A stretch of DNA of 64,000 nt from assembly GCA_008828725.1 (NCBI GenBank), contig MEHQ01000823.1, forward strand, positions 180,339 through 244,338, read 5' to 3'. Every line of letters starts with the position of its first letter. Position 1 is the stretch's first letter. The notes under the pieces were generated by a model. It searched no databases, had not been told where the DNA came from, and worked only from the letters and a program-made list of their open reading frames with translations. This document shows positions 1 through 11,490 of the stretch, piece after piece. Made by a program: the position numbers and the translations under genes. Source of the DNA: Saccharina japonica. Its lineage: Eukaryota; Sar; Phaeophyceae; Laminariales; Laminariaceae.

Positions 1-834
1 GAGTACAAGAGGGACCGTGAGAAAGGGACTTTGGAGATTTCTCAGACTCAGTTCATTCGGAGTGTACTAAATCGTTTTGGTATCTCGAAGTCCAGCCCCA
101 TCCCCGCTACCCCTTCCGTGGATCTCAGGCCCTTAAGCGAGGAGGAGACTGTGGTGGATGTACCGTTCCGTGAGATCGTGGGGAGTTTGATGTGGATCGC
201 GAACCAGACAAGGCCCGATATCGCAAATGCGGTTCGGGCAATCGCACGGTTTTCACATGACCCCAAGCCGATTCCCTACAAGGTGGCACAGAAGATTCTC
301 GAGTATCTGAATGCCACGTCGGAGTTAGGGTTAACTTTCCGGAGGGATAGCGACGTGGGCTCTGTCCAGATGGAGTTTGATTTGGAGACGTACGTGGACG
401 CAGACTACGCCCATAAGGCAGAGGACAGGCGTTCCGTTTCTGGTGTTGCTGTTTGCTGCGGGGGTACGCTAGTGTCTTGGTTCTCTAGGACGCAGAAGTG
501 CGTCACCCTATCTACCACTGAGGCAGAGTACGTAGCAATGGCAGACGGGGTCAAGGAGGCCTTGTATGTGAGGGGGATACTAGCGTTTCTGATGCCCTGT
601 CTGGGGCCGATGAGCATTGGCGTGTACGAGGACAATAAGGGGGCGATAGACCTAGCTAAGAACCCCTTGAGCTCGTCCAACAGTAAGCACATTGACGTAC
701 GGTACCATTTTCTGAGGGAGTTGGTTTCCAGTGGTGACATCTCTGTGCAAGATCAGCATGCGGATATCCTAACGAAAGCGATTGGTAGAGAGAACTTCGA
801 GAGGCACCGCGATTTCCTTTTGGGTAGGGGTTAG
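1..834 (+). mobile_element. Ty1/copia retrotransposon, 3' part of pol (RT end plus RNase H)
   Basis: A reading frame open from the left edge to a stop at 834 encodes the end of a copia reverse transcriptase followed by RNase H. The RT end shows the family pattern EISQTQFIRSVLNRFGI and the VGSLMWIANQTRPDI block. RNase H shows YVDADYAHKAEDRRSVSGV, then LSTTEAEYVAM and a C-terminal KHIDVRYHFLRE block, the usual order for Ty1/copia. Gag, protease, integrase and the 5' LTR lie off the window. The visible part looks whole, suggesting a fairly young copy, but without a 5' LTR its age cannot be estimated. Confidence 0.93.
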
Positions 835-1305
835 GTTTTTAATATTTTCCTGATCTTCTAGTGGAATATATTATTTGAGGTAGGCTTTCATAGCAAGCGC
901 TTCGATCTATTTTTGCCGATACCCGCGGTGTCCCCACACAGGCATGTAGTGGATACACCCAGGGAGGGTGTTCGATATAGGTTATATCCACTAACAGTGT
1001 GGCGGATCGTCCGCTCCGCTTGCGGCATTACGGGATTTACAGTAGCCCATACATATAATGTGGAAAGTCCATTGACTATAGTGAACGGGACATTGCGGGC
1101 TATTCTAGAATTGAGAATTGTTGATTTGTGGCCCGTATTGGACCTCGATTTGTGGTTCGGGAACGTGCGAGGGATTGTGGTTGGTGGGCAGACGTGATGG
1201 GTAGGAGCTCGCGCTCCCACCTCATCTCACTCCAACCTACACCCACTCCAACCCTCTTCTCCTCGTGTTCCGTTGGGTACTGCTGTAATATTCAAGACAT
1301 AAACA
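835..1305 (+). mobile_element. copia 3' untranslated tail and tentative 3' LTR
   Basis: Non-coding DNA follows the copia stop. A canonical-looking LTR start, TGTTGATTTG at 1119, and a possible end, CATAAACA at 1305, would give a 187-bp 3' LTR. The partner LTR is outside the window, so neither the boundaries nor a target duplication can be confirmed. The copia assignment rests on position; the exact LTR limits are a guess. Confidence 0.35.
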
Positions 1306-1435
1306 CATCATCTTTTCTCTGGGACAGACTGCACAGGGCAGTAGTTGTCTGGGCACACAGTACGGCTGTTGGTGCCACTCTGTCTCCTGATCATCACTGT
1401 CAATTGAATACACAGTAGGTACAGCAGTAGTACAG

Positions 1436-1436
1436 T

Positions 1437-1484
<48 letters not shown>

Positions 1485-1496
1485 TGGTAGTAGTAG

Positions 1497-1541
<45 letters not shown>

Positions 1542-1545
1542 CAGT
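1436..1545. repeat. (GTA)n microsatellite
   Basis: About 35 nearly uninterrupted GTA triplets with a few GTG and GGA variants. The same triplet, read as CTA or TAC on the + strand, recurs at 12.4, 12.9, 16.9 and 18.1 kb, so it is a favoured microsatellite in this genome. Confidence 0.95.
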
Positions 1546-1559
1546 AGTGGTACTATGTA

Positions 1560-4525
1560 CATAGCAGTAGCAGGAACAGCGCAGGAGTACATACATACCC
1601 GAATACAGTAGTTAGATATCCTTCATATTGGAACAGTCGATAATAATATTGTTTGGTTATTGCATCTGATATCACTATTTTGTACGTACTTGGACTCAAA
1701 ACTCCTCATCATGACAATTGCCTCGTAAATTGTTTGGCTGCTCGACACTGGTTATACATGTATAGGTACCAAATCGACATTTTCCCGGAATACTTTCACC
1801 TTTCTCCTCCGGCCGCGGGTCTTTTCTCGCGCTGTCGGCTGCGGGGCACGCAGGGGGGCCGCGTGTACGCCACGGCGCCAGTGCGGGTCCCGGCCGAGGC
1901 CCGTGGGGCGTGCTCTGGGCCTTCAAAGTCGCGAATTCGGGCAAATAGCTCTGGGGAGACGTTCCTACTTGATACCGCCTCGCACCTATGATGCAAAACC
2001 TGTCGTACGGCTGGTTTTTGGTTCGTTTTTGACCCGCCTCAAGAACGGAACACACACACATCACGCACCACGCGCGAGACAAGAATAAGGACCACACCGA
2101 CTTGGCATTGAACGAGGCATACATCAAGCGTCGTGCAGCAGTAGTTGATACCACGTTGCATGCGTCTGTTCTCTCTGTGGGCTGTGTACAGCCGTAGCAG
2201 TTGTACGAGACGCTTAGAAAATTACATGCGCTTTATATGTAAATCTGCAAATTTGGTTCCAACTTTTTTTAATAGTGGAGTACATACATACACAAATCTA
2301 CGATGAGCACGTATGCATGCATATCATATCTAAGTCTATCTACATAAAACGATAGGCCGATTTACGTGCGTACGGATATTTTGGTACAAGCAGTAGTACT
2401 ACGTACGAGTACTGCTTAACTTTATGGGTGCATGTCTCTAGACTTCAAACTACAAAGCAGCCAAGGTGCCACTTATTGAACAGCACAGCAGTACAGCAGA
2501 AGAAGCTGTACAACACGCACTAGCCGCTGTTCAGATTGTTGCGTTTGTGACGGCTGTGGTGTCCAGTATCCGAGCGCAGGACCCGTACCACACAGCTAGC
2601 AGGGGGGATCCAGCAGGTGTAGTTGTGACAGCTACGAACTATAGTATACCGCTGTGTTATGTCTTTCTTTATATGGGCGTGTCGGTGTGTGTATGTTTGG
2701 TGTATCCGATTCCAGCAAAAACTCCCCCTCTGATCGCGCAGTACAGCAGCGTTTGAAAACGGCAAAACAGCTAATGCCCGTCACGAGTATGGATAACACT
2801 TCATACTCGCGAGTTTTTGGGCTCCGGGCACCCGGGTACCCAGCTGTTCGACGGGTACCCTTAGACGAGTACTCGGCTGCTAAACGCGCACCAGGGTACC
2901 TGCCCTAAAGGTAGCAAATACTCCATCTAGGACCGGGGCGGGTCTCGTTGGGCAACAGCTCTATTGTATTATATATTGTGTATACTCAGCTGCACAGCGC
3001 AGTACAGCCGTGGTAACCCCTTGCGTACTATTGTGTGCACTCGACTCTCCAGCACAACAGCTAGATCTAACTACTGTGTGTGCTCTGTGTACTCACCCGT
3101 TGTGTATTGTGTATTGTATGTGCTCTGTGCTATGCTGTCGGTACTGTTCTGTGTGCAGGCACTTCTTCTGTTGTATGTGTGTACTCTGGGTGTGCTCTGT
3201 GTGTATAGTCTTCGTACTGGACTATGTTTGTTGCACTCTATGTACTCTGTGTGTGCTGCTGTAGTAGCAGTTTTCTACGAGGGCCTGCTCAGTCAGGGTC
3301 ATCCATAACGAACAGAAAACGAAACTCACGAGTTGTGACACTTAATCCAACAATATTTGCGAGTGGTGCGCGAGTGGGGCCGGGCCGGGCCGGGCCGGGC
3401 CCGTGGTACATTTTGAAGTCACCGACCGAATGACGACATAGGCTGTGATCTTTCAATCTCCCGCGCCGCCGGTGTGGCCTTGCTGGCAAGATGCCAATAT
3501 CACATGTCGTATGTCTGGCCCCGCCCGGATTCTCGGGGTATTTGGCTTCGTCTTTGTTTGAGACGTGCCGCCTCCTCCTCGAGGTTTCGAGGCCGCAATG
3601 TTCTCGTTCGCCAACCCCCAGCGGTTGCTTTCAGGAGCCGCTTGCTGTCCGCAATCGGTGTAGGCGACAGAGTCAGCTGTATGTCCTCATATCTGGTCTT
3701 TGGATATACCGTTGGGTTGCGTGGATTATACACGAAGTACACTTATTCAGACGCATTTACTGCAAAAATGTACCAGGTATTATAATACAGTACGAGTAAA
3801 GCCACGACAAAAAAAATGACGGAGATCGTGATTTCGATATTTTTAAGGTCAAAACACTGAATGGCGTCAAGATTCACGAGTTGTTCTTCGTGAATCTACT
3901 CGATATAACAAATCACCATTCAACACAAATACAGTATTAATAGTAGTAGGTGCCTGCAGTTAATAACTAACGTGTCGAGAAAAATGAGCTCAGACTGGCA
4001 CGAACAAAAGAAAAATCGGTTAAAAAACACAGCTGACCAGTGTGGGATCGACTGTAAATCCTACACAAAATAGTTAGATCGATGTCGGAAACAAAGTAAG
4101 TCCTTGAGCCTGGACATCAAACTGAAGCTTTTTAACACCGGGAGCCCACTGTACCTCAGTTATGATATCATCTACTGTATGTAGTGACATTTATTTTGTA
4201 TAAGGAATGTTCCTCGCTACTACGTTTTCCTTTGCACTATACAGCAGTCTATATGCAACACAAGTTTGCTCCCAAGAGGGTCCAAAAAGGGAAGTACGAA
4301 GCATGTGCGATCTATTTTCAACTTGCGACACCCCCGGGATTTCAAGTGACCAACATCCCGAAGAGGAACCTTGTATTATAGTACCAATGCGCAAAATGAT
4401 CCTGGGATACCCTTGTTACATTGTCCTGCTGACCCGGGTGGTATCCAGGGGAGTCACTGAACTACATTATATCCTGAACGAGGAATAAACACATACGGGG
4501 CCTCCATAATATCTACTATTCAATC
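1560..4525. other. no supported gene; low-complexity and short palindromes
   Basis: No convincing gene. There is a GC-rich patch at 1800-1930, KpnI-like palindromes GGGTACCC near 2835-2865, a GT/CT-rich stretch at 2950-3260 and a hairpin at 3868-3897 (AGATTCACGA pairing with TCGTGAATCT). On the minus strand, 3500-3690 reads as a charged peptide (NLEEEAARLKQRRSQ) preceded by a CAG acceptor-like site. It could be an exon scrap, but there is no family match and no donor to support it. Confidence 0.5.
3378..3402. repeat. (GGGCC)n tandem
   Basis: Five nearly perfect GGGCC units. G-run spacing would allow G-quadruplex formation on the + strand. No gene is attached to it. Confidence 0.9.
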
Positions 4526-4530
4526 GGTTG

Positions 4531-4600
4531 AACTCACAGCTGACGTATTTATCATAATTTTATTTAACTCACAGCTGGCGTATTTTTTCTAATTTTTCTT
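4531..4600. repeat. 35-bp direct duplication
   Basis: AACTCACAGCTGACGTATTT is followed 35 bp later by AACTCACAGCTGGCGTATTT, each leading into an AT-rich tail. A small local tandem of unknown role. Confidence 0.75.
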
Positions 4601-4689
4601 ACGTCGTATTTATAAAAAGCAAAAGCAACAGCTGTACGTACAGACTCAAACTCGTACAGCAGTAGCAGCAGTAGCAGCAGTGGCAAGCA

Positions 4690-4952
4690 GCAGCAGGCAG
4701 CAAAGGAGAACACCAGAGCAGGACACCCCCTCTTGCCCCCGTGTTCTTGTTTTCCTGTGCTACTCTGTCTTGCGTTGTCCAGATCACAGTGCCGAGATTT
4801 GCTTGAAAGTGTACATACATACGTTTTGCTGTCTGTGTATCGTTGTTGCCGACAAAGAAGAAAACGTGGCAGTAGTAGGTACCGTGTGCACACCACACGA
4901 TAGATCCCGACATAGAGCTAACATAGAATGGCAGCAGTAGCAACAGCAGCAG

Positions 4953-4988
<36 letters not shown>

Positions 4989-5150
4989 CCGAACAGCAGA
5001 GCAGAGGAGGATCTTTTCTCTTCCCCGATGTTCTTATCTTCTTGTTGTGATGCTCAGCCTGCCCTATCGACTCAATCTCAGTGTCCATGTTGCTGACAGA
5101 GTAAAGTGAAGTACTGAGTAGTTAGTGGTAGTCGTGCTGCTGTTGCCATG
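4690..5150 (+). repeat. CAG-rich dispersed repeat, copy 1 (5' part)
   Basis: Collinear, in inverse orientation, with 15.9-16.35 kb: shared blocks include the GTTCTTGTTTTCCTGTG region, the TTGC-CGACAAAG motif and a central CAG-rich tract. This copy carries an added (CAGG)n run of about ten units at 4950-4990. The next collinear segment lies at 6.55-6.84 kb, so sequence was inserted or rearranged in between, and a MULE-type element sits in that gap. The family could be a non-autonomous retroelement or a degraded gene; no coding domain is recognisable. Confidence 0.7.
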
Positions 5151-5381
5151 GTATTCATGGCATCCCCGTTTCCCCTCTATTGTTGAGGTGGCGTGTTTCT
5201 GATGAAACACGCATCGGCAAATAATTGTTTGCCGCCCCTCTGTGCCAGAAGTCTTTCCGCACAGGACAGCGTGATAATAAAATAAGACATCAAACATCAA
5301 ACTGCGTGTAACTGAGTTGCGTCCCGTCTCCAACCTGCACGGTAGTCGGGCTTGTCCCATACCGCATTTCTAGCTCCGTAC

Positions 5382-5732
5382 CTAACCTCCCCAGGGTAGC
5401 AATACGTTCATACATGGCGTCGACGACAGACACGTTAGACTCGATCGCGCTTGGTTGCTCTCTTTGCGAGCTCGACTCCCCACACGCTCGGTAGTAAAAG
5501 TAGCTTCGGTGGTCCAATGTTTCTTATTTGTTTTCTCTTGCTTGCAGGTGCGAACATCGCAGATTCGCTCCACCATCTGATCGAAATTCAGGGCATGTCT
5601 CGAAATTTCCACCTGGTAGCCAGCTCCCGAAGCCTTCCACCCTCCGTGTCCGACTCCCTTGAATTGAGCGTAACCCCTACCTCTAGCGAGTGCGATGCTG
5701 CTGCCTCTCCGCTCGACCGGCACTGTCGTCAT
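5382..5732 (-). CDS. unassigned open frame, possible exon
   Basis: On the minus strand an ATG at 5732 opens a 116-codon frame beginning MTTVPVERRGSSIALARGRG. Its middle part looks protein-like (GYQVEISRHALNFDQMVERI), with mixed amphipathic composition and no low complexity. A second minus frame overlaps its end and contains SVVDAMYERIATLGRLGTEL, closing near a GT at 5336 (CAG|GTTGGA), so the true structure could be spliced. No domain is recognised. It lies just beside a MULE-type element and could be a captured fragment, a transposon gene or chance. Confidence 0.25.
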   Translation of the reverse strand: MTTVPVERRGSSIALARGRGYAQFKGVGHGGWKASGAGYQVEISRHALNFDQMVERICDVRTCKQEKTNKKHWTTEATFTTERVGSRARKESNQARSSLTCLSSTPCMNVLLPWGG

Positions 5733-5773
5733 GGTGTAAAGCTGATGCGACAGGCACGCGGATATTTTAGTTT

Positions 5774-6398
5774 GGGCAGCGGCCAAAAACAGGTACACCT
5801 GGTCCGTTCGGGTCCAAAAACAGGTACATACTAAAATCAAGTTTGAAACGCACCCCACGAACCTGCTGTTCCTTGCAATGCAAAGTAGAGTTTTTTCATG
5901 CTCTTCGTGCTCGCCCGGTGGCTACGTATACGAGTAGCTATTAATAGTACGAGGAACGAACGCCTGCTGCTGTATTCTCCCTTCTCAACTTTTGTGACAC
6001 CCCTGGTATTCCAAGTCAACCACAATCCCGAAGGGGAGCCTTCTATATCGTATTATTTCGGCGGAGGTGTGCAGGCAGATATGTGTGTGTCGCTCGAGTG
6101 GCGTGTAGTGCGAGGTGTGAAGGGAGAAGGGGGTCTCCGCGTACGTCGGCATTTGTATAGGGGGCATAGGGTGGAACTATGAAGGGCCTCTGATTGGCTT
6201 AAAAACGACAAAAAAAAAGGTGAAAGTCAAGCAGAGTAGACTAAATCAGGTGTACCTGGGTTTTGAAGAGGCAAAAACCGGTACAACGAGTTTTGGACCA
6301 ATGGCAGGGCACGTAGAGTGCGTTTTTGACTTGGTTTTAAGTATGTACCTGATTTTGGCCGCAAAGGGACGAGGTGTACCTTTTTTTGGCCGCTGCCC
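5774..6398. mobile_element. Mutator-like (MULE) non-autonomous element with 9-bp TSD
   Basis: The 625-bp element has terminal inverted repeats of roughly 80 bp starting GGGCAGCGGCCAAAAA; the right end reads as the inverse (TTTTTGGCCGCTGCCC). It is bracketed by a perfect 9-bp direct repeat TTTTAGTTT at 5765-5773 and 6399-6407. Long inverted repeats, a terminal G and a 9-bp duplication are the classic Mutator signature. No transposase is encoded, so it must have been moved in trans. A TIR-like scrap (CCAAAAATAGGTACACCT) appears near 12.17 kb. Confidence 0.88.
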
Positions 6399-6544
6399 TT
6401 TTAGTTTTAAGCGATGAACGATGTGTCAAATTACTTGATGCTGGTGACTGGATCCGCGGTTGGGAAAGACCCCTCCAAAAGGTCGTTATGAGAGCCAGCA
6501 AAAAAAACAAAGTAAAAAAGTGATGAAGCAAATAAACGCTACAG

Positions 6545-6840
6545 CAAGTCGTAGTAGTGCGAAGAGTTGTCTATTGAAAGTTCGGGCGTCTCTGTTGCTG
6601 ACAAAGGAAAGTACGGACTTGTAGTCGTGCTGCTGTCACCCAGCAAAAACAACACAAGTGAAGAAGCTAATAAAAGCTACAGCAAGCAGTAGTTAGAAGA
6701 GCTGCCTGTCGAAAGTTGGGCCGTTCGTCACGAAGAAGAAAGGTGTATTACGGTCCAATCATAGCTAACGACCGACTCGGGATCGCAAAACTCTCATGGT
6801 ATTTATATTTATGTACAAGGTTCCCCTCCGGGACGTGCCT
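6545..6840 (+). repeat. CAG-rich dispersed repeat, copy 1 (3' part)
   Basis: Matches the inverse of 15.69-15.90 kb, including GTTGGGCCGTTCGTCACGAA, TTACGGTCC and a TATTTATAT box. It continues the repeat begun at 4690. A TATA-like box near one end would fit an LTR or a Pol II promoter, but neither is shown. Confidence 0.65.
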
Positions 6841-7424
6841 AGGGGAGTGGCGCAAGGACGAATCGAAAACCTACTATTAATACAACAGCATGCGATATTG
6901 TAACATACGCATATCATACTGTATTCAATTCGTAGTACATAAATATGACGTTATGAAATATCTGCGTACTACTGTTCATAAATGTAGACCTTTTTAGAAC
7001 TGCACCTGCATTTTTGGGGATAAAAAACATACTCGGAAATATGTTGGAACCGTCACTGTTGACTCGATCATTCTTAGAGATCCCGCCAAACATATTTGCC
7101 AATATTTAATTGTTGTGGAGCTTAAGCTAAGGAAGGTATATCCCGCACAAAACCGAGGATACCCGACAAAGAAACATTTGAAAATACTCCAAGCGTGATA
7201 CGCTGCACATACATGCATGACACACGGCACACACCGCTCACGCACGCACACGTGACACATGTCAGTAGTAGTGGTGGGATCATATTTGCAGTAGAAGTAG
7301 AAAAGGATGCACCGAAGAAAGGGCTGGAACTCTCGACAACACCTGCCTAAGAAACCCACTTGGTTTTGTTGCGTACAATACAAAAAAAGTACAAAACAAA
7401 GTACAAAAAAAGCGTGTACGTAGG
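6841..7424. other. no gene seen
   Basis: AT-rich, with short ACACGC and CATGCATG stretches around 7200-7270. Neither strand holds a recognisable protein, RNA gene or repeat boundary. Confidence 0.5.
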
Positions 7425-7505
7425 CATCGCCAAGGATCGAACTCAAGCCTTCAAAAATGAAATCGGGCACAGTGACCGTTTGACTACGTTTTCAAAAAGA
7501 TACAT
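7425..7505 (-). repeat. tRNA-like Pol III promoter unit (SINE head)
   Basis: Read on the minus strand, TAGTCAAACGG fits the A-box consensus TRGYNNANNGG fully, and about 35 nt on, GTTCGATCC fits the B-box GWTCRANNC. No 7-bp acceptor stem closes the unit, so it is more likely a tRNA-derived SINE head or tRNA pseudogene than a working tRNA. An A- and T-rich tail with repeated GTAC lies downstream on the minus strand. Confidence 0.5.
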
Positions 7506-7509
7506 TGTA

Positions 7510-8585
7510 CTGGTACAGCAGCATTATTTGTCGCGGCGCGCGTCAGAGGCACGACAGGCCGCACACCGCACATACACCATGCAAGCACAGCAGCAAGTAG
7601 CAGCAGCAGCAGCAGAAGAGAGAGAGGTGGTGGTGGTGTGCCTGATGACGTATGCAAGCCTGCGTAAAGCAACCACTATACTTTAATAGCCACAGCAGTA
7701 TACGGTGGACCCGCCACAGGCACGTCTGCTGCGTGTGCTTCTAGCCGGGGTTGTGGTGCTGTTCGTCATGGTGGTTGATGTCTCGTGGATTTCTGGAGTG
7801 AGCTTCGGAAAACAAACACAAAAAACGAAAAATATCAGGACAGTTGAGGTACTCTTATTTATTCAACGCGGTCATTACATTTCCGGCCATAGTGAGGTGT
7901 ATTACTGGTATGTGGTATTGGTGGTGACTACTGATTTTATTGAACTTTGCGGGTATCTTTTGTTTTTGGGCTGTCTATTACTGATTGCAAAATGAACGGG
8001 GGTAAGCTTATTCATGATTGATTAGTTGTTCTACCAATAATAGCAGTATCATTTTGCGGACAGTTGTTTGCAAGGGAGAATGGTACGTAAAGTGTCGTTT
8101 GCGATTCGGGTTGGATTTCTGAATGGTAGGAAAATTATCGTTCGTTCCGAGTAGAGTCGTAGATGGTACTAGTACGTATTATAGGAGAGATATTGATTGG
8201 GTCCATCCCGATTGAACCCCCAAAACCCCCTTTGGTCCCAGAACGGTGTTTTGATGTAGACAAGCTGTCTTGCAATCCCAGCTCGCCACGTGTGGCGTTC
8301 CCCGAGGGGTACAGTGGTTGGTATGGACAGTTTGCAAAGTCAAGTTTTACGGTTTAAAAAGGGGGGCGAGGGTAAGTACGCCTCGAAGGGTGTATTTTTG
8401 TTGTGCAGTATGAGTGATTACACTGACCTTTTGGTTTGGCTGGTATCTCTTTGTGGCTTCATATTGAGAGACTAGATCCAGAGTCATGACTAGTCATTCA
8501 ACTACCAATATTTTTTTTCCGAACTTGATGATGGGTGGTTGCAATCTTGTCTGAAATTCAAAAGCGGGATATGTTGAAGATTTTA
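7510..8585. other. no gene seen
   Basis: Contains a short CAG tract near 7585-7612 and otherwise unique-looking sequence. No frame resembles a known protein and no splice-bounded exon stands out. Confidence 0.5.
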
Positions 8586-8589
8586 TTTG

Positions 8590-9957
8590 ATGCACCAGTA
8601 AGTTTTGTTTTTTTTGCAGTTGTCATTGCAATGAATCGTGGTGGCTTGTGGATGATCAGATACTTCGGTAGCTGGGAGGGATTAGGCTACTTTTAAGCGT
8701 TTGGTGAATTCTATTTTGCGGATAAGTTTTGCTATATCGCTTTACCGTTATGATTAGTGAATCTATTACGGTAGTAGGGGACAAAAGGGGTTTTTGTCCG
8801 GGGAACCTCGCGATCTCTGGCATTATATGTTTCGCCTTAGTTTTTAGTTCTTATGCGCAGCTACTGTTGTAGTCTCTGTGATTGCAATAGGGTGTAAGTG
8901 GGAGTATGGAAGAGGTTTTCGCTCATGAGGATGAGTTTCCTCTTGCCATTTTCGTTTTAGGTGATGGAGTTGAGTCTGTTATTGTTGGTTCGTCACTGTC
9001 GCCACTGTCTTGTGTAGAATCCGGGGGGGAGTCTTCAGCATGACAGTTACGAGTCAGTTTGGTGTCGATTCGGGCTATTAACGTTTTATAGGTTACACCG
9101 CATTTTTGTCTTTTGGCCTGGGTGTGAAAGCACCTGGACTCTTGAGGGCACTCCTCGTTGCCCCTACCCTGTGGGACGACTAATAATTGTCTTTTGGGCC
9201 TGGGTGTGAAAGCTCCTGGACCCCTGAGGGCACTCCTCGTTGCCCCTACGCTGTGGGACGACTAATAATTGCAATTATTAGTCGTCCCACAGCGTAGGGG
9301 CAACGAGGAGTGCCCTCAGGGGTCCAGGAGCTTTCACACCCAGGCCCAAAAGACAATTATTAGTCGTCCCACAGGGTAGGGGCAACGAGGAGTGCCCTCA
9401 AGAGTCCAGGTGCTTTCACACCCAGGCCAAAAGACAAAAATGCGGTGTAACCTATAAAACGTTAATAGCCCGAATCGACACCAAACTGACTCGTAACTGT
9501 CATGCTGAAGACTCCCCCCCGGATTCTACACAAGACAGTGGCGACAGTGACGAACCAACAATAACAGACTCAACTCCATCACCTAAAACGAAAATGGCAA
9601 GAGGAAACTCATCCTCATGAGCGAAAACCTCTTCCATACTCCCACTTACACCTTATTGCAATCACAAAAAGAGACTACAACAGCAGCTGCGCATTCAAAG
9701 CAAAAACTAAAGCGAAATATATATATTGCCAGAGATCGCGAGGTCCCCCGGACAAAAAACCCTTTTTGTCCCCTACTACCGTAACAGGTTCACCGATCGA
9801 AACGGTAAAGCGATATAGCAAATATTCTTCTCCGCAACATAGGATTCACCCAACGCTAAAAGTAGCCTAATCCCTCCCAGCTACCGAAGTATCTGACCAT
9901 CCACAAGCCACCACGTTTCATTGCAATGACAACTGCAAAAACAAAGCTTACTTGTGC
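8590..9957. repeat. 1.37-kb zero-spacer inverted repeat (palindrome)
   Basis: Two arms of about 680 bp meet at 9271/9272 with no spacer (AATAATTG|CAATTATT). Each arm ends at the centre in two tandem ~82-bp units (GTCTTTTGG...GACGACTAATAATT), giving four units head to head. The inner ~379 bp of each arm look identical, while the outer ~300 bp differ by many substitutions and small indels. The arm ends read TGATGCACCAGTAAG and, inverted, GGATGCACAAGTAAG. No clear target duplication flanks it. It may be a foldback transposon or an inverted duplication. Confidence 0.92.
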
Positions 9958-10467
9958 ATCCAAGGGGGCACAAAACAAAACCGAGGCCCACACTCCAATT
10001 TATGTATTTAGGGCCTGCTGAGGGGGGGGACCTTCACTAAATCCTATATAAACCACGACTCAACACTAATTCCTATACACAACAAGTGACTTGATCTTAG
10101 AATGGGGACTGGGGACGAAACTATTATACTTGACTTGACTGGGCATAGAGTCACTCCATCATTTAGAGCGGCAAGTTTTCTTGATCTGCTTTTGAGTTAT
10201 GAGTACTCTGTGTATTGCGAACAGAAGCTGCCTTGCCTGGTCCATTTGACTCATGCAACCTGATCCAAATCTAGCAGCCCATACAAGTCCATATATATCG
10301 TAAGGTTATGCAGGTTGCTCGAGCTCAGTGCACCTACGAGCCTCTGCTTTGGAAACTAGAGGAGCTGCCGGCTGCGGTACGTTCGAACCAAAACGCGGCG
10401 AGACTATTTCTTGAAACCGTCGAAAACGCGGCGAGAATGGGCGCGACGCACAACGCACGACGAGCGC
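9958..10467. other. no gene seen
   Basis: Unique-looking DNA between the palindrome and the hAT element. The stretch near 10390-10440 repeats AAACGCGGCGAGA twice. No protein or RNA gene is supported. Confidence 0.5.
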
Positions 10468-10475
10468 CTCCCACC

Positions 10476-10890
10476 TAGTGTTGGTAAGCAACCCAAATGA
10501 GCATACTGAATCAAGTATTATTGGCTTGCTTATTATAAGCATAATCAAAGCAACCATAATATCGTGCTTATTTGCTTATTTTAGCTATATGGAGTTTAAC
10601 ATAGCATACTAAACGCCATACAAAATAAGTGTATGGGTTTTAGAATGCCCTTAGTAAACTCTATACAAACAAAATGGGTATGTATGTGTTTTAGTGTCGA
10701 CATATTCATATGGGTTCTAGTATGGCGATACTGAAATTCCGTATAATTATATATATATGTAGGTTTTAGTATAAACACACTAAACGCCATACAAAGAAAT
10801 AAGCTACTATAAGTTGCTTAATCAAGCAACTGTTTTACCAAATAAGCAATAATCAAAGCAACCCCTTTATTTAGTTGCTTACCAACACTA
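10476..10890. mobile_element. hAT-type MITE with perfect 8-bp TSD
   Basis: The 415-bp element begins TAGTGTTGGTAAGCAAC and ends with the inverse GTTGCTTACCAACACTA. It is flanked by the 8-bp direct repeat CTCCCACC at 10468-10475 and 10891-10898. The TAG-GTTGG terminus and 8-bp duplication are typical of hAT elements. Inside are subterminal repeats such as ACTAAACGCCATACAAA and several ATGGGTTTTAG variants, possible transposase-binding sites. No coding sequence. Confidence 0.92.
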
Positions 10891-11109
10891 CTCCCACCTT
10901 TCGAACAACCGGGCGCACACACGCACACAGACACCTCCGTCTCGGTTGTCCCCCGAAACATCCCGATTCAAGAGGGGAGGATCCCGGCGCAAGAGTTGTT
11001 GGCGGCATAGTGAAATGTGGTACATATCCAGGCTGCAACGGCATATATATGACCCAACGATTTATCCATGAAACACACACAAACAACACGCGTTCGGCAA
11101 AATAACAAT

Positions 11110-11490
11110 TGATGGCAGTTTCTCGACGAAGTCTGGGTGGCAAGTTTTCTCGGGGCATCCCACACCTGAGCACACAGCCTCCCCGCGCAGGCCCCCACAG
11201 TGTTGACGGCGGCCGGGTAGCCGACCCCCCCCAAGTGTCGGAGGTCAGAGAACACGTACGCGAAAATGAAACGCGAAAACATAAGCCCTGTCGGTGGGCA
11301 ATACCTCACAGGGCACGATTCTTGGTAGATCTCGCCGTAGATCTGGCCTCGCGCAGGCGCTCCGGCGCCGAGCGGGCGGATCCGTTACGCCAGGCATTGC
11401 AGGCGAGACGGGGGCACGCCTCGGCGAATAAACCGCGCGGAAAGGCGGTCAGTGGCGGGAGAGATCCGCAGATCAAAGGATGGTCAGCTT
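11110..11490 (+). repeat. dispersed GC-rich repeat, copy 1
   Basis: Collinear and in the same orientation as 19.68-20.09 kb, sharing blocks such as GGCGCCGAGCGGGCGGATCC, ACATAAGCCCTGTCG, CACAGGGCACGATTCTT and GGGGGCACGCCTC. An open frame of 131 codons crosses it but is not conserved as a frame in the other copy. Family unknown. It could be a diverged LTR pair or a non-autonomous element, but no retroelement genes lie between the copies. Confidence 0.7.
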
